Source: an uncultured Acetobacteraceae bacterium
GTDB taxonomy: Bacteria > Pseudomonadota > Alphaproteobacteria > Acetobacterales > Acetobacteraceae
Assembly (NCBI GenBank): GCA_903918315.1
Contig: CAIXEA010000057.1
Coordinates: forward strand, 1-57,676
Direction of reading: 5' to 3'
Length of the DNA stretch: 57,676 bases
In this document: positions 28,352 to 38,256 of the stretch, piece by piece
Layout of the letters: every line of letters starts with the position of its first letter
How positions within the stretch are numbered: the first letter of the stretch is position 1
Position numbers and translations under genes: made by a program
Notes under the pieces: generated by a model
What the model saw: the letters and a program-made list of their open reading frames with translations, nothing else
The model's database searches: none
Told to the model about the DNA's origin: nothing

Positions 28352-30108
28352 CCAGGCCGATCGGCTTCGAACAGGCTGGCGAGTTCCTCGGCGGCCTGTT
28401 GGGTGTTTTGAATGAGCTGCTGTTCATCGCGGTAGATCGCATGCGCCGCGAGCAGCGTGGCTTCGTCGTGATCGCGGAACAGGGCCACCGCGCGGGCGGC
28501 CGCGTCCGGCTCCACCCCCAATGCGGCCAGCGACAGTTCCGCCAGTTTCAGGCTGGAGTGGAACGTGTCGCGCACCATGCCATCCACACCGCGGTCCATC
28601 AGCAGATGCGCATGCCGGCGGTTGCGCGCGCGAGAGAGAATCCTGAGGTTGGGGAAGCCCCGCTTGGCGACCTCTACGGTGTGTAGAACCTCTTCCATAT
28701 TGTCCTGCACGACCACCAGCAGCCTGGCCTGCTCGGCGCCGGCGGCGCGCAGCACATCCGGGCGGGTGGGATCGCCGAAATAGACTTTGCCGCCGAAGCG
28801 GCGGACGACATCGACCTGGCCTGGATCGCGTTCGAGCGCGGTGAAGGCGATGCCATGCATGCGCAGCACACGGCCGACAATCTGCCCGACGCGGCCGAAA
28901 CCGCAGAGGATGACGGGATTGTCCTCGGGCTCGATCGTGTCGAACGGCGCCGGCGGTGCGCTGGTCAGGCGTGGGATCACCAGGCGTTCGCTGGTCACGA
29001 ACAGAATGGGTGTGGCGATCATCGATGCGGCCGAGACCAGGGTCGCCAACGCCGCCCTGTCGGTGCCCAAAGCGCCCGCGGTGACGGCGGCGCCGAACAG
29101 CACGAAGCTGAACTCGCTGGCCTGCGGCAGGGCCAGGGCAAAGCGCAGGGCATTGACGGTATCCTGCCGCGCGGCCTTGGCGAGACCGAAGGCGACACCG
29201 GCCTTGGCGACCAGCAGGACCGCCGTCGCCGCGGCCAGCAGGCCAGGATGCGCCAGCGCTAAAGACAAATTGGCCGCCATGCCGACGGAGATGAAGAAGA
29301 AGCCAAGGAGCAGGCCCTCGAACGGGGCGATGTCGGCCTGTAGCTCATGCCGGTATTCGGACTCTGACAGCAGCACGCCGGCCATGAACGCGCCGAGGGA
29401 GGGCGACCGTCCGGCCGCCTCGGCGATGAAGGCAGTGCCAACGACGATCAGCAAGGCGGTGGCGGTGAAGACCTCCGGCGTGCGGGCGCCGCCGATGGCG
29501 CGGAACAGCGGTGCCATGAGGAACCGCCCGCCGATGAGAATGGCGGCGATGGCGGCGACGCCGACCCCGACATCGCGCCAGGGGACGTGGTGCGCCATCG
29601 TGGGGCCGGAGGCCAACAGCGGCACCAGCGCCACCAGGGGGATGAAGGCCAGGTCCTGGAACAGCAGCACCGCGAAGCTGTCACGCCCGGCGGGGCCGGC
29701 CAGCAGCTCCCGCTCCGCCAGCATCGGCAGCACGATGGCGGTGGACGACAGGGCCAACCCGATGCCGAGCACGCTGGCGCCGGCCCAGCCGATACCGGCG
29801 ATATGGCCCAGCCCGGCGAGGACGGCGGCGGTGAGGACGACCTGGGCGGAGCCGAGGCCGAAGACGGCGCGGCGCATCACCCAGAGGCGTTTGGGCCGCA
29901 GTTCCAGCCCGATCAGGAACAGCAGCATGATGACGCCGAGTGATGACACGCTGGCGATCTGCTCCACATCCGTGACCAGCCGCAGCCCGGCGGGGCCGAT
30001 GACGATCCCGGCCAGCAGATAGCCCAGCACGCTGCCGAACCCGGCGCGGCGGGTGAGCGGCACGGCGATGGTGGCGGCGGCGAGCAGGGCAACGAGAGTG
30101 GTCAGCAT
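28348..30108 (-). CDS. CPA2 family monovalent cation:proton antiporter (KefB/YbaL-like)
   Basis: 586-residue inner-membrane protein. About the first 385 residues form a sodium/hydrogen-exchanger domain with roughly twelve membrane segments. The C-terminal half has a TrkA-N Rossmann domain beginning NPVILCGFGRVGQIVG near residue 397. It probably exports K+ or Na+ in exchange for protons. No KefF-type regulator is adjacent. The gene's stop falls inside the palindrome shared with ahcY. Confidence 0.88.
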   Translation of the reverse strand: MLTTLVALLAAATIAVPLTRRAGFGSVLGYLLAGIVIGPAGLRLVTDVEQIASVSSLGVIMLLFLIGLELRPKRLWVMRRAVFGLGSAQVVLTAAVLAGLGHIAGIGWAGASVLGIGLALSSTAIVLPMLAERELLAGPAGRDSFAVLLFQDLAFIPLVALVPLLASGPTMAHHVPWRDVGVGVAAIAAILIGGRFLMAPLFRAIGGARTPEVFTATALLIVVGTAFIAEAAGRSPSLGAFMAGVLLSESEYRHELQADIAPFEGLLLGFFFISVGMAANLSLALAHPGLLAAATAVLLVAKAGVAFGLAKAARQDTVNALRFALALPQASEFSFVLFGAAVTAGALGTDRAALATLVSAASMIATPILFVTSERLVIPRLTSAPPAPFDTIEPEDNPVILCGFGRVGQIVGRVLRMHGIAFTALERDPGQVDVVRRFGGKVYFGDPTRPDVLRAAGAEQARLLVVVQDNMEEVLHTVEVAKRGFPNLRILSRARNRRHAHLLMDRGVDGMVRDTFHSSLKLAELSLAALGVEPDAAARAVALFRDHDEATLLAAHAIYRDEQQLIQNTQQAAEELASLFEADRPG

Positions 30109-30184
30109 GGCGGATGGCCCGGTTTCAGCCCAAGCCTATCGCATTCGGCTGCATTGCGCGCGCAGGAGACGGGAAAAGATGCGA

Positions 30185-30258
30185 TGGAGCGGGTAGAGGG
30201 AATCGAACCCTCGTAGCCAGCTTGGAAGGCTGGTGCTCTACCATTGAGCTACACCCGC
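30185..30258 (-). tRNA. tRNA-Gly (anticodon TCC)
   Basis: 74-base minus-strand cloverleaf. The acceptor GCGGGTG pairs with TACCCGC (the last pair is G-T), the anticodon stem CCAGC/GCTGG holds the loop CTTCCAA, and the T-arm has GGTTCGATTCC. CCA is encoded. Together with the CCC isoacceptor at 3.2 kb it covers GGA and GGG. Confidence 0.95.
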
Positions 30259-30320
30259 GCTGGCGCACATTTACCGGCCCCGCCCGATCAGCGCAATCAC
30301 CATCCAGCGGCATCTTCCGT

Positions 30321-30349
30321 TTGATCGTCAGGCGCCCGGCGGTTAGGGT
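30321..30349 (+). promoter_or_regulatory. Promoter of the class III aminotransferase gene
   Basis: TTGATC (30321-30326) and TAGGGT (30344-30349) are separated by exactly 17 bases. The -10 ends 30 bases before the ATG, the same distance seen for three catabolic genes farther on. Confidence 0.5.
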
Positions 30350-30379
30350 CGCGCCCATTCACCAAACGGCGGAACATCC

Positions 30380-31732
30380 ATGAACGACGTTGCCCCCACG
30401 CTCCTCGACACCGACAGGCGGTTCCTGATCCATCCCCTGCATCATCCCAAGGACCATGCATCCGCGAAAATCTTCGCCAGCGGCAGCGGCGCGATGCTGA
30501 AGACCGAGGACGGCACCGAATACATCGACGGGCTGTCGTGCCTGTGGAACGTCAATGTCGGGCATGGCCGTAAGGAACTGGCCCAGGCCGCGGCGGCACA
30601 GATGGAAAAGCTGGGCTACGCCTCCGCCTATGCCGGCTTTTCCAATGAGCCCGCGATCCGCCTCGCCGAACGCATCGTCGGCCTGAGCTATAGCAACATG
30701 GCCGCCGCCTATTTCACCACCGGCGGGGCTGAATCCAATGAGAGCGCGTTCAAATTCGCGCGCTACTATTGGAAGCGCATGGGCAAGCCGGACAAGGTGA
30801 AGATCATCTCCCGCAGCTACGGCTATCACGGCGTCACCATGGCGGCGATGAGCGCGACCAGCCTGCCAGGTTACCAGAAGATGTTCGGCCCGATGGTGCC
30901 CAACTTCCATCAGGTCCTGCCGCCCTATCCCTATCGCTGGCCCGGCAATGGCGACGCCGGCATTGGCGCGGCCGACGCGGCGGAAGAAGCGATCCTCGCG
31001 CATGGCGCCGACACGATCGCGGCGATCATCTGTGAGCCGGTGATGGGCGCCGGCGGCGTGATCGTGCCGCCACCCACCTACTTCCCCCGGCTGCGGGAGA
31101 TCTGCGACCGCCACAACATCCTGCTGATCGCCGATGAGGTCATCACCGGTTTCGGGCGCACCGGCAAGTGGTTTGCCCTCGGCCATTGGGGGATCGAGCC
31201 GGATTTGATGTCCTTCGCCAAGGGCGTGACCTCGGGCTATGTGCCGCTGGGCGGCGTGCTGGTGTCCAAACGGATCCATGACGTCATCGAGAATGCGCCC
31301 ATGGATGAAAAATTCATGCATGCCGCGACCTATTCCGGGCATCCCGTCTGCTGCGCCGTGGCACTGGCCAATATCGACATCATCGAGAAAGAAGGCCTGG
31401 TCGAGCGCGCCGCCGTGGTGGGCGCGCGTCTGCAGGCCGGGCTGCAAACGCTGCGCAGCCATCCGGCCGTGGGCGATGTCCGCGGCCTCGGCATGCTGGG
31501 CGGCGTTGAGTTGGTTGAAGACCAGGGTAGCCGCAAGCCCGCGCTCGGCCTGGGTGGCCGGGTGGTGGCGGAAGCCGGCAAACGCGGGCTGATTCTGCGC
31601 CAGCGCGGCGGTGGCGACGGCCCGCCGCCCAGCGGCGATACGCTCTGCCTGGCGCCGCCGCTGATGACGCCGGAAGCCACAATCGACCGCATCGTCGAAA
31701 TTTTGGGGGATTCGATCGCCGCCGCGGCTTGA
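30380..31732 (+). CDS. Class III (omega) aminotransferase
   Basis: PLP-dependent aminotransferase of 450 residues, of the beta-alanine/omega-amino acid:pyruvate type. The Schiff-base lysine is K281 in SFAKGVTSGYVPLGG, the PLP-phosphate site TTGGAESNESAFKFAR is near residue 114, and LLIADEVITGFGRTG holds the cofactor-ring aspartate. Substrates cannot be fixed from sequence; pyruvate or 2-oxoglutarate is the usual acceptor. It stands alone with its own promoter and terminator. Confidence 0.88.
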   Translation: MNDVAPTLLDTDRRFLIHPLHHPKDHASAKIFASGSGAMLKTEDGTEYIDGLSCLWNVNVGHGRKELAQAAAAQMEKLGYASAYAGFSNEPAIRLAERIVGLSYSNMAAAYFTTGGAESNESAFKFARYYWKRMGKPDKVKIISRSYGYHGVTMAAMSATSLPGYQKMFGPMVPNFHQVLPPYPYRWPGNGDAGIGAADAAEEAILAHGADTIAAIICEPVMGAGGVIVPPPTYFPRLREICDRHNILLIADEVITGFGRTGKWFALGHWGIEPDLMSFAKGVTSGYVPLGGVLVSKRIHDVIENAPMDEKFMHAATYSGHPVCCAVALANIDIIEKEGLVERAAVVGARLQAGLQTLRSHPAVGDVRGLGMLGGVELVEDQGSRKPALGLGGRVVAEAGKRGLILRQRGGGDGPPPSGDTLCLAPPLMTPEATIDRIVEILGDSIAAAA

Positions 31733-31808
31733 TTTGCCGCTGCGCCGCACGATGTGCTGTCATGGCGGCCAGGTCTGTCCCGCCGCCATGACGTTTCCCC
31801 CAAACTCG

Positions 31809-31839
31809 GCGATGCCTCCCGTAGGGCATCGCTTTTTTT
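31809..31839 (+). terminator. Rho-independent terminator after the aminotransferase
   Basis: GCGATGCC (31809-31816), an eight-base loop and GGCATCGC (31825-31832) form a perfect 8-bp stem, followed directly by seven T. Confidence 0.9.
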
Positions 31840-31851
31840 GAGGACGTCGCC

Positions 31852-32694
31852 GTGACCCTGCCGATCCCAACGCTCGATCACGTGGTGGTCAATGTCCGCG
31901 ATCAAATCGACGCGGGGGCGGACGCGTATCGCCGCCTCGGCTTCACCCTGACACCGCGCGGCTATCACACGCTCGGCTCAATGAACCATCTCGCCATGTT
32001 CGGGACGGATTACCTCGAACTGATCGCCGTGCCCCTCGGCAATACCACCCGCCCGGATATTCTCAGCAGCCCGATCGGGTTGAACGGGCTGGTGTTCGGG
32101 ACCGAGGACTCCGCCGCCGTGCACGCAGCCTTGACCGCGGCGGGCGTGTCCTGCGGCCCGCCGCTGCAATTTTCCCGCCCGGTGACGCTGGACGATGGCT
32201 CCAGCGGGGATGCGACTTTCCGCACGGTGACGCTGACAGCCGGCACGGTTCCGGCCGGCCGCATCTATTTCTGCCACCACCTGACCCGCGATCTGGTCTG
32301 GCGCGACGAATGGCGCCACCACGCCAACGGCGCCATCGGCATCGCCCGGGCGGTGATCGCGGCGCGTGATCCCGCGGCCTCCGCCGCCGTGTTCGCCCGG
32401 ATGTTCGGGGCGGATGCGGTGCGGGACATCGCCGGCGGGTTCTCGCTGGCCGTCGGCCTGTCGCGGTTCGACCTGCTGTGGCCCGAAGCGGTCGCAAGCC
32501 AATTCGGTGGCGCGGCCCCCGTCGATGACGACCGCGCCGAGGCCATGGCGGCGCTGACCATCCGCACCCGATCGTTGGACCGCGCGGCCAGTGCCCTGGC
32601 TGCCGGACAGATCGAAGGCGTCTGGCGGGATGGCGAGCGGATCGTTGTCCCGGCGTCCGCTGCCTTCGGCTGCGCCATGGAATTCGTGGTTTAG
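31852..32694 (+). CDS. Glyoxalase-like (VOC superfamily) protein
   Basis: 280-residue protein that begins IPTLDHVVVNVRD, the typical first strand of a vicinal-oxygen-chelate module with H as metal ligand. YLELIAVPLG supplies the second-half strand with a metal-binding E, and a second, more degenerate module follows after about residue 150. It fits the Glyoxalase_3 group of unknown substrate. The start is GTG 31852, 13 bases after a terminator, so its promoter is not obvious and it may rely on readthrough. Confidence 0.7.
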   Translation: MTLPIPTLDHVVVNVRDQIDAGADAYRRLGFTLTPRGYHTLGSMNHLAMFGTDYLELIAVPLGNTTRPDILSSPIGLNGLVFGTEDSAAVHAALTAAGVSCGPPLQFSRPVTLDDGSSGDATFRTVTLTAGTVPAGRIYFCHHLTRDLVWRDEWRHHANGAIGIARAVIAARDPAASAAVFARMFGADAVRDIAGGFSLAVGLSRFDLLWPEAVASQFGGAAPVDDDRAEAMAALTIRTRSLDRAASALAAGQIEGVWRDGERIVVPASAAFGCAMEFVV

Positions 32695-32722
32695 ACCGGG
32701 ATGAGACGGTGGTCCGCCGCCG

Positions 32723-34000
32723 TCACCCCATACGCAACGCCGTCTCCGGCACGATCGGCTTGCGGGTCATGATCATGGTTGCCACCGCGCCAATCAGCGG
32801 CAGCACCCCGGCCACGATGAAGGCCCGGTCGAAGCTGCCGGTCAGATCCACCACATACCCCGTCACGATCGGCGCCATCAGCCCGAAGGTGTTGCCGCCG
32901 ACGACCGTGGTGGCGGTGACCTTGCCGATATCGGCGCGGTTGCGCACCAGATCGGTCACCAGGGCGAAGTTCAACGCGCTGCCCGCCAGGCCCAGCGCCC
33001 GCACGCCGGCCAGCACCACGATGATCATCCAAAGCTGGTCCAGCACTGGCACCAACAGAATGGCCGATACCCCCGCCAGCATGATCGCCAGCGTGGTGCG
33101 GCGGGCGCCGGAGTAAACCTTCTCCCGCGTCAGCACCCGATCGCTCAGCTTGCCCAGACCGACCGCGATGACCGAGGCGACGCCGAACGGCACCGCCGTC
33201 AGCAGGCCGGCGTTCATCACACTCAGCCCCTTGGCCTGTTGCAGATAGCTCGGCAGCCAGGTCAGCAGCATGTAGCCGCCATAGACCTCACATCCCTGGG
33301 TCAGGAACAGGCCCCAGACGCTGCGCTGGCGCAACAGATAAAACAAGGAGGAGGCCGGCTGCTCGGCTTGTTCCACGACGGTCTGCCCGTCGCGTTCGGC
33401 CAGGATTTTGTCCCGTTCGGCGGTGCCGAGCCAGCGCACCCGCTCCGGCTTGTCGAAGAACAGGAACCAGAAGGCCAGCCAGATGAAGCCAACGCTGCCA
33501 GCACTGATGAAGCCCGTCCGCCAGCCCCAGGTCGCGGTGATCCAGGAAATCGCGATCGCCCCGATCGCCGGGCCGGCCGCGGAACCGGCGCCGAAGATGG
33601 CATTGGCGAAACCGCGTTCGGACGCCGGAAACCATTCGCGGATGATGCGGTTGGAGGCCGGCCAGCTTGTCGATTCGCCGACGCCCATCACCACGCGGGT
33701 GCCGAGCATGAACAGCCAGTTGGGTGCGAAACCAGTGAGGATGGTGGCGGCGGACCACAAGGCAATGCCGCAGCTATTGACGATCTTGCCCCCGAACCGA
33801 TCCACCAGTAACCCGACCGGGATCAGACAGAGCACGTAGAACCACAGGAAGGACGACAGCAGGTAGCCCATCTGCGTGTTCGATAACCCGAACTCCGCCG
33901 AAATCGGCTTCGCCGCCACCGACAGCGCAACCCGGTCCGCGTAGTTGATCGATGTCAGCGTGAACAGGAACAGACAGATCCAGCCCCGGCGGAAGGTCAT
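32723..34000 (-). CDS. MFS transporter, anion:cation symporter (ACS) family
   Basis: 425-residue transporter of the ACS group (glucarate, galactonate, phthalate carriers). Diagnostic segments are INYADRVALSVAAKPI in the first membrane helix and GVGESTSWPASNRIIREWFP in the fourth. About twelve membrane spans are evident. I chose ATG 34000, which follows GGGAG at eight bases; an in-frame ATG at 34015 overlaps that site. Likely imports a sugar acid or aromatic acid. It lies about 100 bases downstream of rsmD and may be separate. Confidence 0.85.
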   Translation of the reverse strand: MTFRRGWICLFLFTLTSINYADRVALSVAAKPISAEFGLSNTQMGYLLSSFLWFYVLCLIPVGLLVDRFGGKIVNSCGIALWSAATILTGFAPNWLFMLGTRVVMGVGESTSWPASNRIIREWFPASERGFANAIFGAGSAAGPAIGAIAISWITATWGWRTGFISAGSVGFIWLAFWFLFFDKPERVRWLGTAERDKILAERDGQTVVEQAEQPASSLFYLLRQRSVWGLFLTQGCEVYGGYMLLTWLPSYLQQAKGLSVMNAGLLTAVPFGVASVIAVGLGKLSDRVLTREKVYSGARRTTLAIMLAGVSAILLVPVLDQLWMIIVVLAGVRALGLAGSALNFALVTDLVRNRADIGKVTATTVVGGNTFGLMAPIVTGYVVDLTGSFDRAFIVAGVLPLIGAVATMIMTRKPIVPETALRMG

Positions 34001-34099
34001 CGGCGTTTCTCCCATTTTCCGGGAGCGTGGGGACCCTTGGCCGGTTGTGTCAAATGGCGGGGATGCCGGATGGGCCAGACCATGGCCCGAAATGGCGGG

Positions 34100-34645
34100 T
34101 CAGGCGTCCCGCAGCACCGTGATCCGCGCCGCGCCATGCGTGCGTTCCGCCAAAGGTTCGGCCGCCAGCGGCGCCTCCTCCCGGCCCGTCTCAGCCACGA
34201 TCAGTGCCCCCGGCGCGATCCGTCCCCGCGCACGCAACCGGGCCAGCGCCTTGGGAACCAGGTCCTGACCATAGGGAGGATCCAGAAACACCAGCGACGC
34301 CGCCTCCCCCGCCGCGACGCGTTCGACGTCGTATCCCAGGACTTCGCATCGGTCTGCGGCCTTGCAGGCCGCGATATTGGCCCGCAGCGCCGCCAGTGCG
34401 GCCCGGTCGCGTTCCACGAAGACGGCCCGCGCCGCGCCGCGTGACAAAGCCTCCAGCCCCATGGCGCCGGTGCCGGCGAAGACGTCCAGCACGACGGCAT
34501 CCTCCAGGCAGGACCGCCCGCCCCACGGCGCATGCATCAGCATGTCGAACAGAGCCTGCCGCACCCGGTCCGCGGTCGGCCGGGTGACCGAGCCGGATGG
34601 CGCGATCAGGCTGCGCCCGCGCCACTGGCCGGCGACGATGCGCAT
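34100..34645 (-). CDS. rsmD: 16S rRNA (guanine966-N2)-methyltransferase
   Basis: Methylates G966 of 16S rRNA in the 30S head with SAM. The 181-residue protein starts MRIVAGQWRGR, has RPTADRVRQALFDML near residue 22, the SAM site LDVFAGTGAMGLEALSRG, and the catalytic LDPPYGQD. The ATG directly follows the rluB stop. It completes a three-gene minus-strand operon with the C26 hydrolase and rluB. Confidence 0.94.
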   Translation of the reverse strand: MRIVAGQWRGRSLIAPSGSVTRPTADRVRQALFDMLMHAPWGGRSCLEDAVVLDVFAGTGAMGLEALSRGAARAVFVERDRAALAALRANIAACKAADRCEVLGYDVERVAAGEAASLVFLDPPYGQDLVPKALARLRARGRIAPGALIVAETGREEAPLAAEPLAERTHGAARITVLRDA

Positions 34646-35412
<767 letters not shown>

Positions 35413-35416
<4 letters not shown>

Positions 35417-36129
35417 GACCCGCACGCCGCGATCAGGGCGTCGAAAATCCGGCGATCGCCGGGATCGATGAAGAACTCCGGATGCCATTGCACGCCGAGG
35501 CAGAAGCGATAGGCCGTGTCTTCGATCCCTTCGATGACGCCATCGGGGGCGACGGCATTGACCACGGCACGCGGGCCGGGATGGCGCACGGCCTGATGAT
35601 GGGCGGAGTTCACGCCCATCGTGGCCGAACCCACGATCCGATGCAGCAGCGTGCCGGGGGTCACGGTGATCGCGTGGCCGGGTTCGTGGCGGGGGTTCAA
35701 CTGTTCATGCTCCAGCGCATTGGCGATGCTGTCGGGGATGTGCTGGATCAGCGTGCCGCCCAGCGCCACCGCCAGCAGCTGTTGGCCGCCGCAAATGCCG
35801 AGGATGGGCTGGTTCCGTTCCAGCGCGCCGGTGGTCAGCGCCAGCTCGGCCGCGGTGCGGTTTTCCTTCAGCGTGACGGTGGCATGGACCTCGCCTTCGC
35901 CATACAGGGACGGATCGACGTCGAAGGCGCCGCCGGTCACCACCAGGGCGTCGACCAGGTCGAGGTACTGCGCCGCCAGCGCCGCGTCATGCGGCAGGGC
36001 CACCGGCAGGCCGCCGGCTGCGATGATCGCGTCGGCATAGTTCTGCCGCACCGCGTACCAGGGGTATTTGGAGTATCCGCCTGGCTGCTCGGAATCCAGG
36101 GTCACGCCGATGATGGGTCGCTTGCTCAT
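35413..36129 (-). CDS. Class I glutamine amidotransferase-like hydrolase (peptidase C26)
   Basis: 238-residue protein of the gamma-glutamyl-gamma-aminobutyrate hydrolase (PuuD-like) family. The nucleophile C113 lies in GICGGQQ and the catalytic histidine and glutamate in VQWHPEF near the end. PGGYSKYPWYAVRQNYADAI matches the family's N-terminal substrate region. The role may be hydrolysis of a gamma-glutamyl amide. Starts at ATG 36129 and is divergent from tadA, 47 bases away. Confidence 0.82.
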
Positions 36130-36176
36130 GCGGTGCTTGCTAGACCCCAGGGCGGCATTGGGGCAAGCAACACCGC

Positions 36177-36668
36177 ATGGGACCCATGGAAATAGCACTG
36201 AATGAGGCGCGAGCGGCCGCCGCGCGGGGCGAAGTGCCGGTGGGCGCGGTCGTGCTCGGCCCCGATGGCACCGTCCTGGCCCGCGCTGGCAATCAGGTAG
36301 AGGCCGCGCACGATGCCTCCGCCCACGCTGAACTGCTGGCCCTGCGCGCGGCCGCGGCGGTGCGTGGCTCGCCGCGCCTGCCCGATTGCGATCTGGTGGT
36401 GACGCTGGAGCCCTGCCCGATGTGCGCCCAGGCGATCAGCTTCTTCCGCATCCGCCGCCTGATCTTCGGTGCCTACGATCCCAAAGGCGGTGGGGTGGAG
36501 CATGGTGCCCGGGTGTTCGACGCGGGATCGTGCCACCACCGGCCCGAGGTCATCGGTGGCCTGCGGGAGACGGAGGCGGGGGCGTTGTTGAAGGCATTCT
36601 TCGCGGGGCGGCGGTCAAGTGCGGTTACCCCGTCCAATCCTCGCACCGAAGCCCGTCGACCCGTGTGA
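36177..36668 (+). CDS. tadA: tRNA-specific adenosine deaminase
   Basis: Deaminates A34 to inosine in tRNA-Arg(ACG). The 163-residue protein has the zinc site H50-A-E52 with E52 as proton shuttle, and C80 and C83 in PCPMC. The core is complete through LLKAFFAGRR. The last 15 or so residues (SSAVTPSNPRTEARRPV) are read from DNA overlapping the 3' end of the opposing vapC gene and do not look like TadA, so the native tail was probably replaced when the toxin module arrived. Confidence 0.92.
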   Translation: MGPMEIALNEARAAAARGEVPVGAVVLGPDGTVLARAGNQVEAAHDASAHAELLALRAAAAVRGSPRLPDCDLVVTLEPCPMCAQAISFFRIRRLIFGAYDPKGGGVEHGARVFDAGSCHHRPEVIGGLRETEAGALLKAFFAGRRSSAVTPSNPRTEARRPV

Positions 36669-37029
36669 ATTCCCCGAGATTCCCGGTCACGACGATCAAC
36701 CCCCGGCTGCGCGCATGACCGGCGATCAGCAGATCATAGCCGCCGATCGTTTGGCCTCGCCGCTCCAGGGTTGCGCGGATATCAGCGGCATGATCCGCGG
36801 CTTCAGCGCCGAAAGGTAGCACCTCCAGCCGCGCAGCGAATCGTTCGACCTCGTGTCGGTTATGCTCGGGTCGGGCGGATTTTGCCGCACCATGGAGCAA
36901 TTCCGTCAGTACGATCGTTGAAATGCATAGACTGTCAGTTTCGTCGTTAAACCGTTTCCGCAAAGCCGGCGGGCGATCCCGCAACACCCTGATGCAGAGA
37001 TTCGTATCCAACAAATAGCGAAGCATCAT
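36625..37029 (-). CDS. vapC: VapC-type PIN-domain toxin
   Basis: 134-residue PIN-domain ribonuclease. Acidic site residues are D8 in YLLDTN, E in VLTELLHGA near residue 43, and D in GGYDLLIAGHA near 98, with the fourth in VTGNLGEF. It would cleave tRNA or rRNA when free of VapB. Its start overlaps the vapB stop. The 3' end overlaps convergent tadA by 44 bases. Confidence 0.9.
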   Translation of the reverse strand: MMLRYLLDTNLCIRVLRDRPPALRKRFNDETDSLCISTIVLTELLHGAAKSARPEHNRHEVERFAARLEVLPFGAEAADHAADIRATLERRGQTIGGYDLLIAGHARSRGLIVVTGNLGEFTRVDGLRCEDWTG

Positions 37030-37247
37030 AGGTTTTCGCGTATCTGGGCCGCCGGTTGTTCACGAAGCCCAAGATCAATCCCGGGCGCATCAAAAAACTC
37101 ATCCCAGACGGAGTCCGCAGGGACAATCACCCGTCGTTTACCGTCCCGCAGCACTGTGACCCGCTTTACACCCTCGGGAAATGCCACATCTTTCGGCAAA
37201 CGCAAGGCCTGAGACCGGTTTGACTGGAAAAGCGTGGTACGGACCAT
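37026..37247 (-). CDS. vapB: VapB-type antitoxin (AbrB-like fold)
   Basis: 73-residue antitoxin: an N-terminal swapped-hairpin DNA-binding domain (TTLFQSNRSQALRLPKDVAFPEGVKRVTVLR; quoted in parts TTLFQSNRSQALRLP and VKRVTVLR) and a C-terminal toxin-binding segment ending QPAAQIRENL. AGGAGTG precedes the start. It binds VapC and, with it, represses the promoter at 37267-37295. Confidence 0.9.
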   Translation of the reverse strand: MVRTTLFQSNRSQALRLPKDVAFPEGVKRVTVLRDGKRRVIVPADSVWDEFFDAPGIDLGLREQPAAQIRENL

Positions 37248-37266
37248 GATGACACTCCTGGGCCCG

Positions 37267-37295
37267 AGGTTAGATTCTCATTTGGGATATGTCAA
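37267..37295 (-). promoter_or_regulatory. vapBC promoter
   Basis: On the minus strand TTGACA (37290-37295), a perfect -35, is followed after 17 bases by TAACCT (37267-37272). The transcript would start near 37260, leaving a short leader with a ribosome-binding site before vapB. Confidence 0.65.
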
Positions 37296-37304
37296 CGGGA
37301 TATG
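37284..37304. promoter_or_regulatory. Direct-repeat operator at the vapBC promoter
   Basis: Two copies of GGGATATG (37284-37291 and 37297-37304; CATATCCC on the coding strand) lie 13 bases apart and overlap the -35 box. Their position suits binding by the VapBC complex for autoregulation. Confidence 0.5.
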
Positions 37305-37341
37305 CCAGTTCATACGCTGACGGACAGTGACCGAAGCCCGC

Positions 37342-38256
37342 CTACTCCGCTAAAAACGCCATCACCAGGTCGTTCACCCGCCCGGGTGCCTCGACCTCCG
37401 GCAGATGTCCGGCGCCGTCCAGCACCACCAGGCGGGCGTTCGGCAAGGCCTTCTCCAGCACCGCCGCATTCGTCTCCGTCGGGTTCACCCTATCCTCCGC
37501 CCCCTGAATCAGCAGGATCGGCATCGCCAGCCGTTCGGCGAAGTCGGGCGTGTAGTAATCGCCAAGTCCGAAGCGCACGGCCTGCATGAACCCCTTCGGG
37601 TTGGTCGCGCGCAGCACATCGCGCACCAGGGCGGCGGTCTCCGGGGTCACCTGGGCGCTCAACAGCGCCGCGACCCGGGCGCCGAACCCGTAGCCGCCGG
37701 ATGCCACCTGCTGCTGGCGCAGGGCGATGATCCGTTCTTTCTCCTCCTCCGGCATGCCGCGCTGGCCGACGGCGCTGCCGGTCAGCACCATCTTCGTGAC
37801 CACGCCGGGATGGTAGTTGGCGAAACATTGCGCCACCCGGCTGCCGAACGAATTCGCCATGATTTCGAGCCGATCGATCTTCAGCGCCGTGAGGAAGTCG
37901 GCCAGCGCATCGGAATAGTCCCGGCAGTCGGGGGATTCCTTCACCAGATTGTCGGTCAGGATGTAACCCGGCGCGTTCCAGGCGATGACGCGCCGGTTCT
38001 CACTCAATCCCGCGAGCTGGAAGCGCCAATGCATCGCATTCGCGCCCACGCCGTGCAGCAGCACCAAAGGCGGCGCATCGGCCCGTCCGGCCTCCATGTA
38101 GCTGAACCGGTCGCCGGTATAGCGGGGGCGCGCGGCCTCCGGAATCGCGGCGAGGCGCAGCTCCGGCAGCGGAGGAACGGCATGGGCCGCGGGGGCCTGG
38201 GCTGATGCGGGAAGGGTCATCAGTGTCACCACCAGCAGGAGGGCAAACCGGATCAT
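37342..38256 (-). CDS. Secreted alpha/beta hydrolase
   Basis: 304-residue alpha/beta-fold hydrolase with a signal peptide ending in ASAQA. The oxyanion region is [12 protein letters not shown], the nucleophile is S136 in ANSFGSR, an acid probably lies in QGAEDRVNP, and the catalytic histidine in [10 protein letters not shown]. The substrate, an ester or C-C bond, is unknown. The start overlaps the purD stop in an ATGA, so the two are co-translated although functionally unrelated. Confidence 0.83.
   Translation of the reverse strand: MIRFALLLVVTLMTLPASAQAPAAHAVPPLPELRLAAIPEAARPRYTGDRFSYMEAGRADAPPLVLLHGVGANAMHWRFQLAGLSENRRVIAWNAPGYILTDNLVKESPDCRDYSDALADFLTALKIDRLEIMANSFGSRVAQCFANYHPGVVTKMVLTGSAVGQRGMPEEEKERIIALRQQQVASGGYGFGARVAALLSAQVTPETAALVRDVLRATNPKGFMQAVRFGLGDYYTPDFAERLAMPILLIQGAEDRVNPTETNAAVLEKALPNARLVVLDGAGHLPEVEAPGRVNDLVMAFLAE

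Noticed and set aside
28787-30022. Long plus-strand frame opposite the antiporter
   Set aside because: Low-complexity Arg/Ser/Ala-rich product without motifs; the minus strand encodes a coherent membrane protein.
30359-31750. Minus-strand frame opposite the aminotransferase
   Set aside because: Shadow frame; PLP motifs and the terminator support the plus strand.
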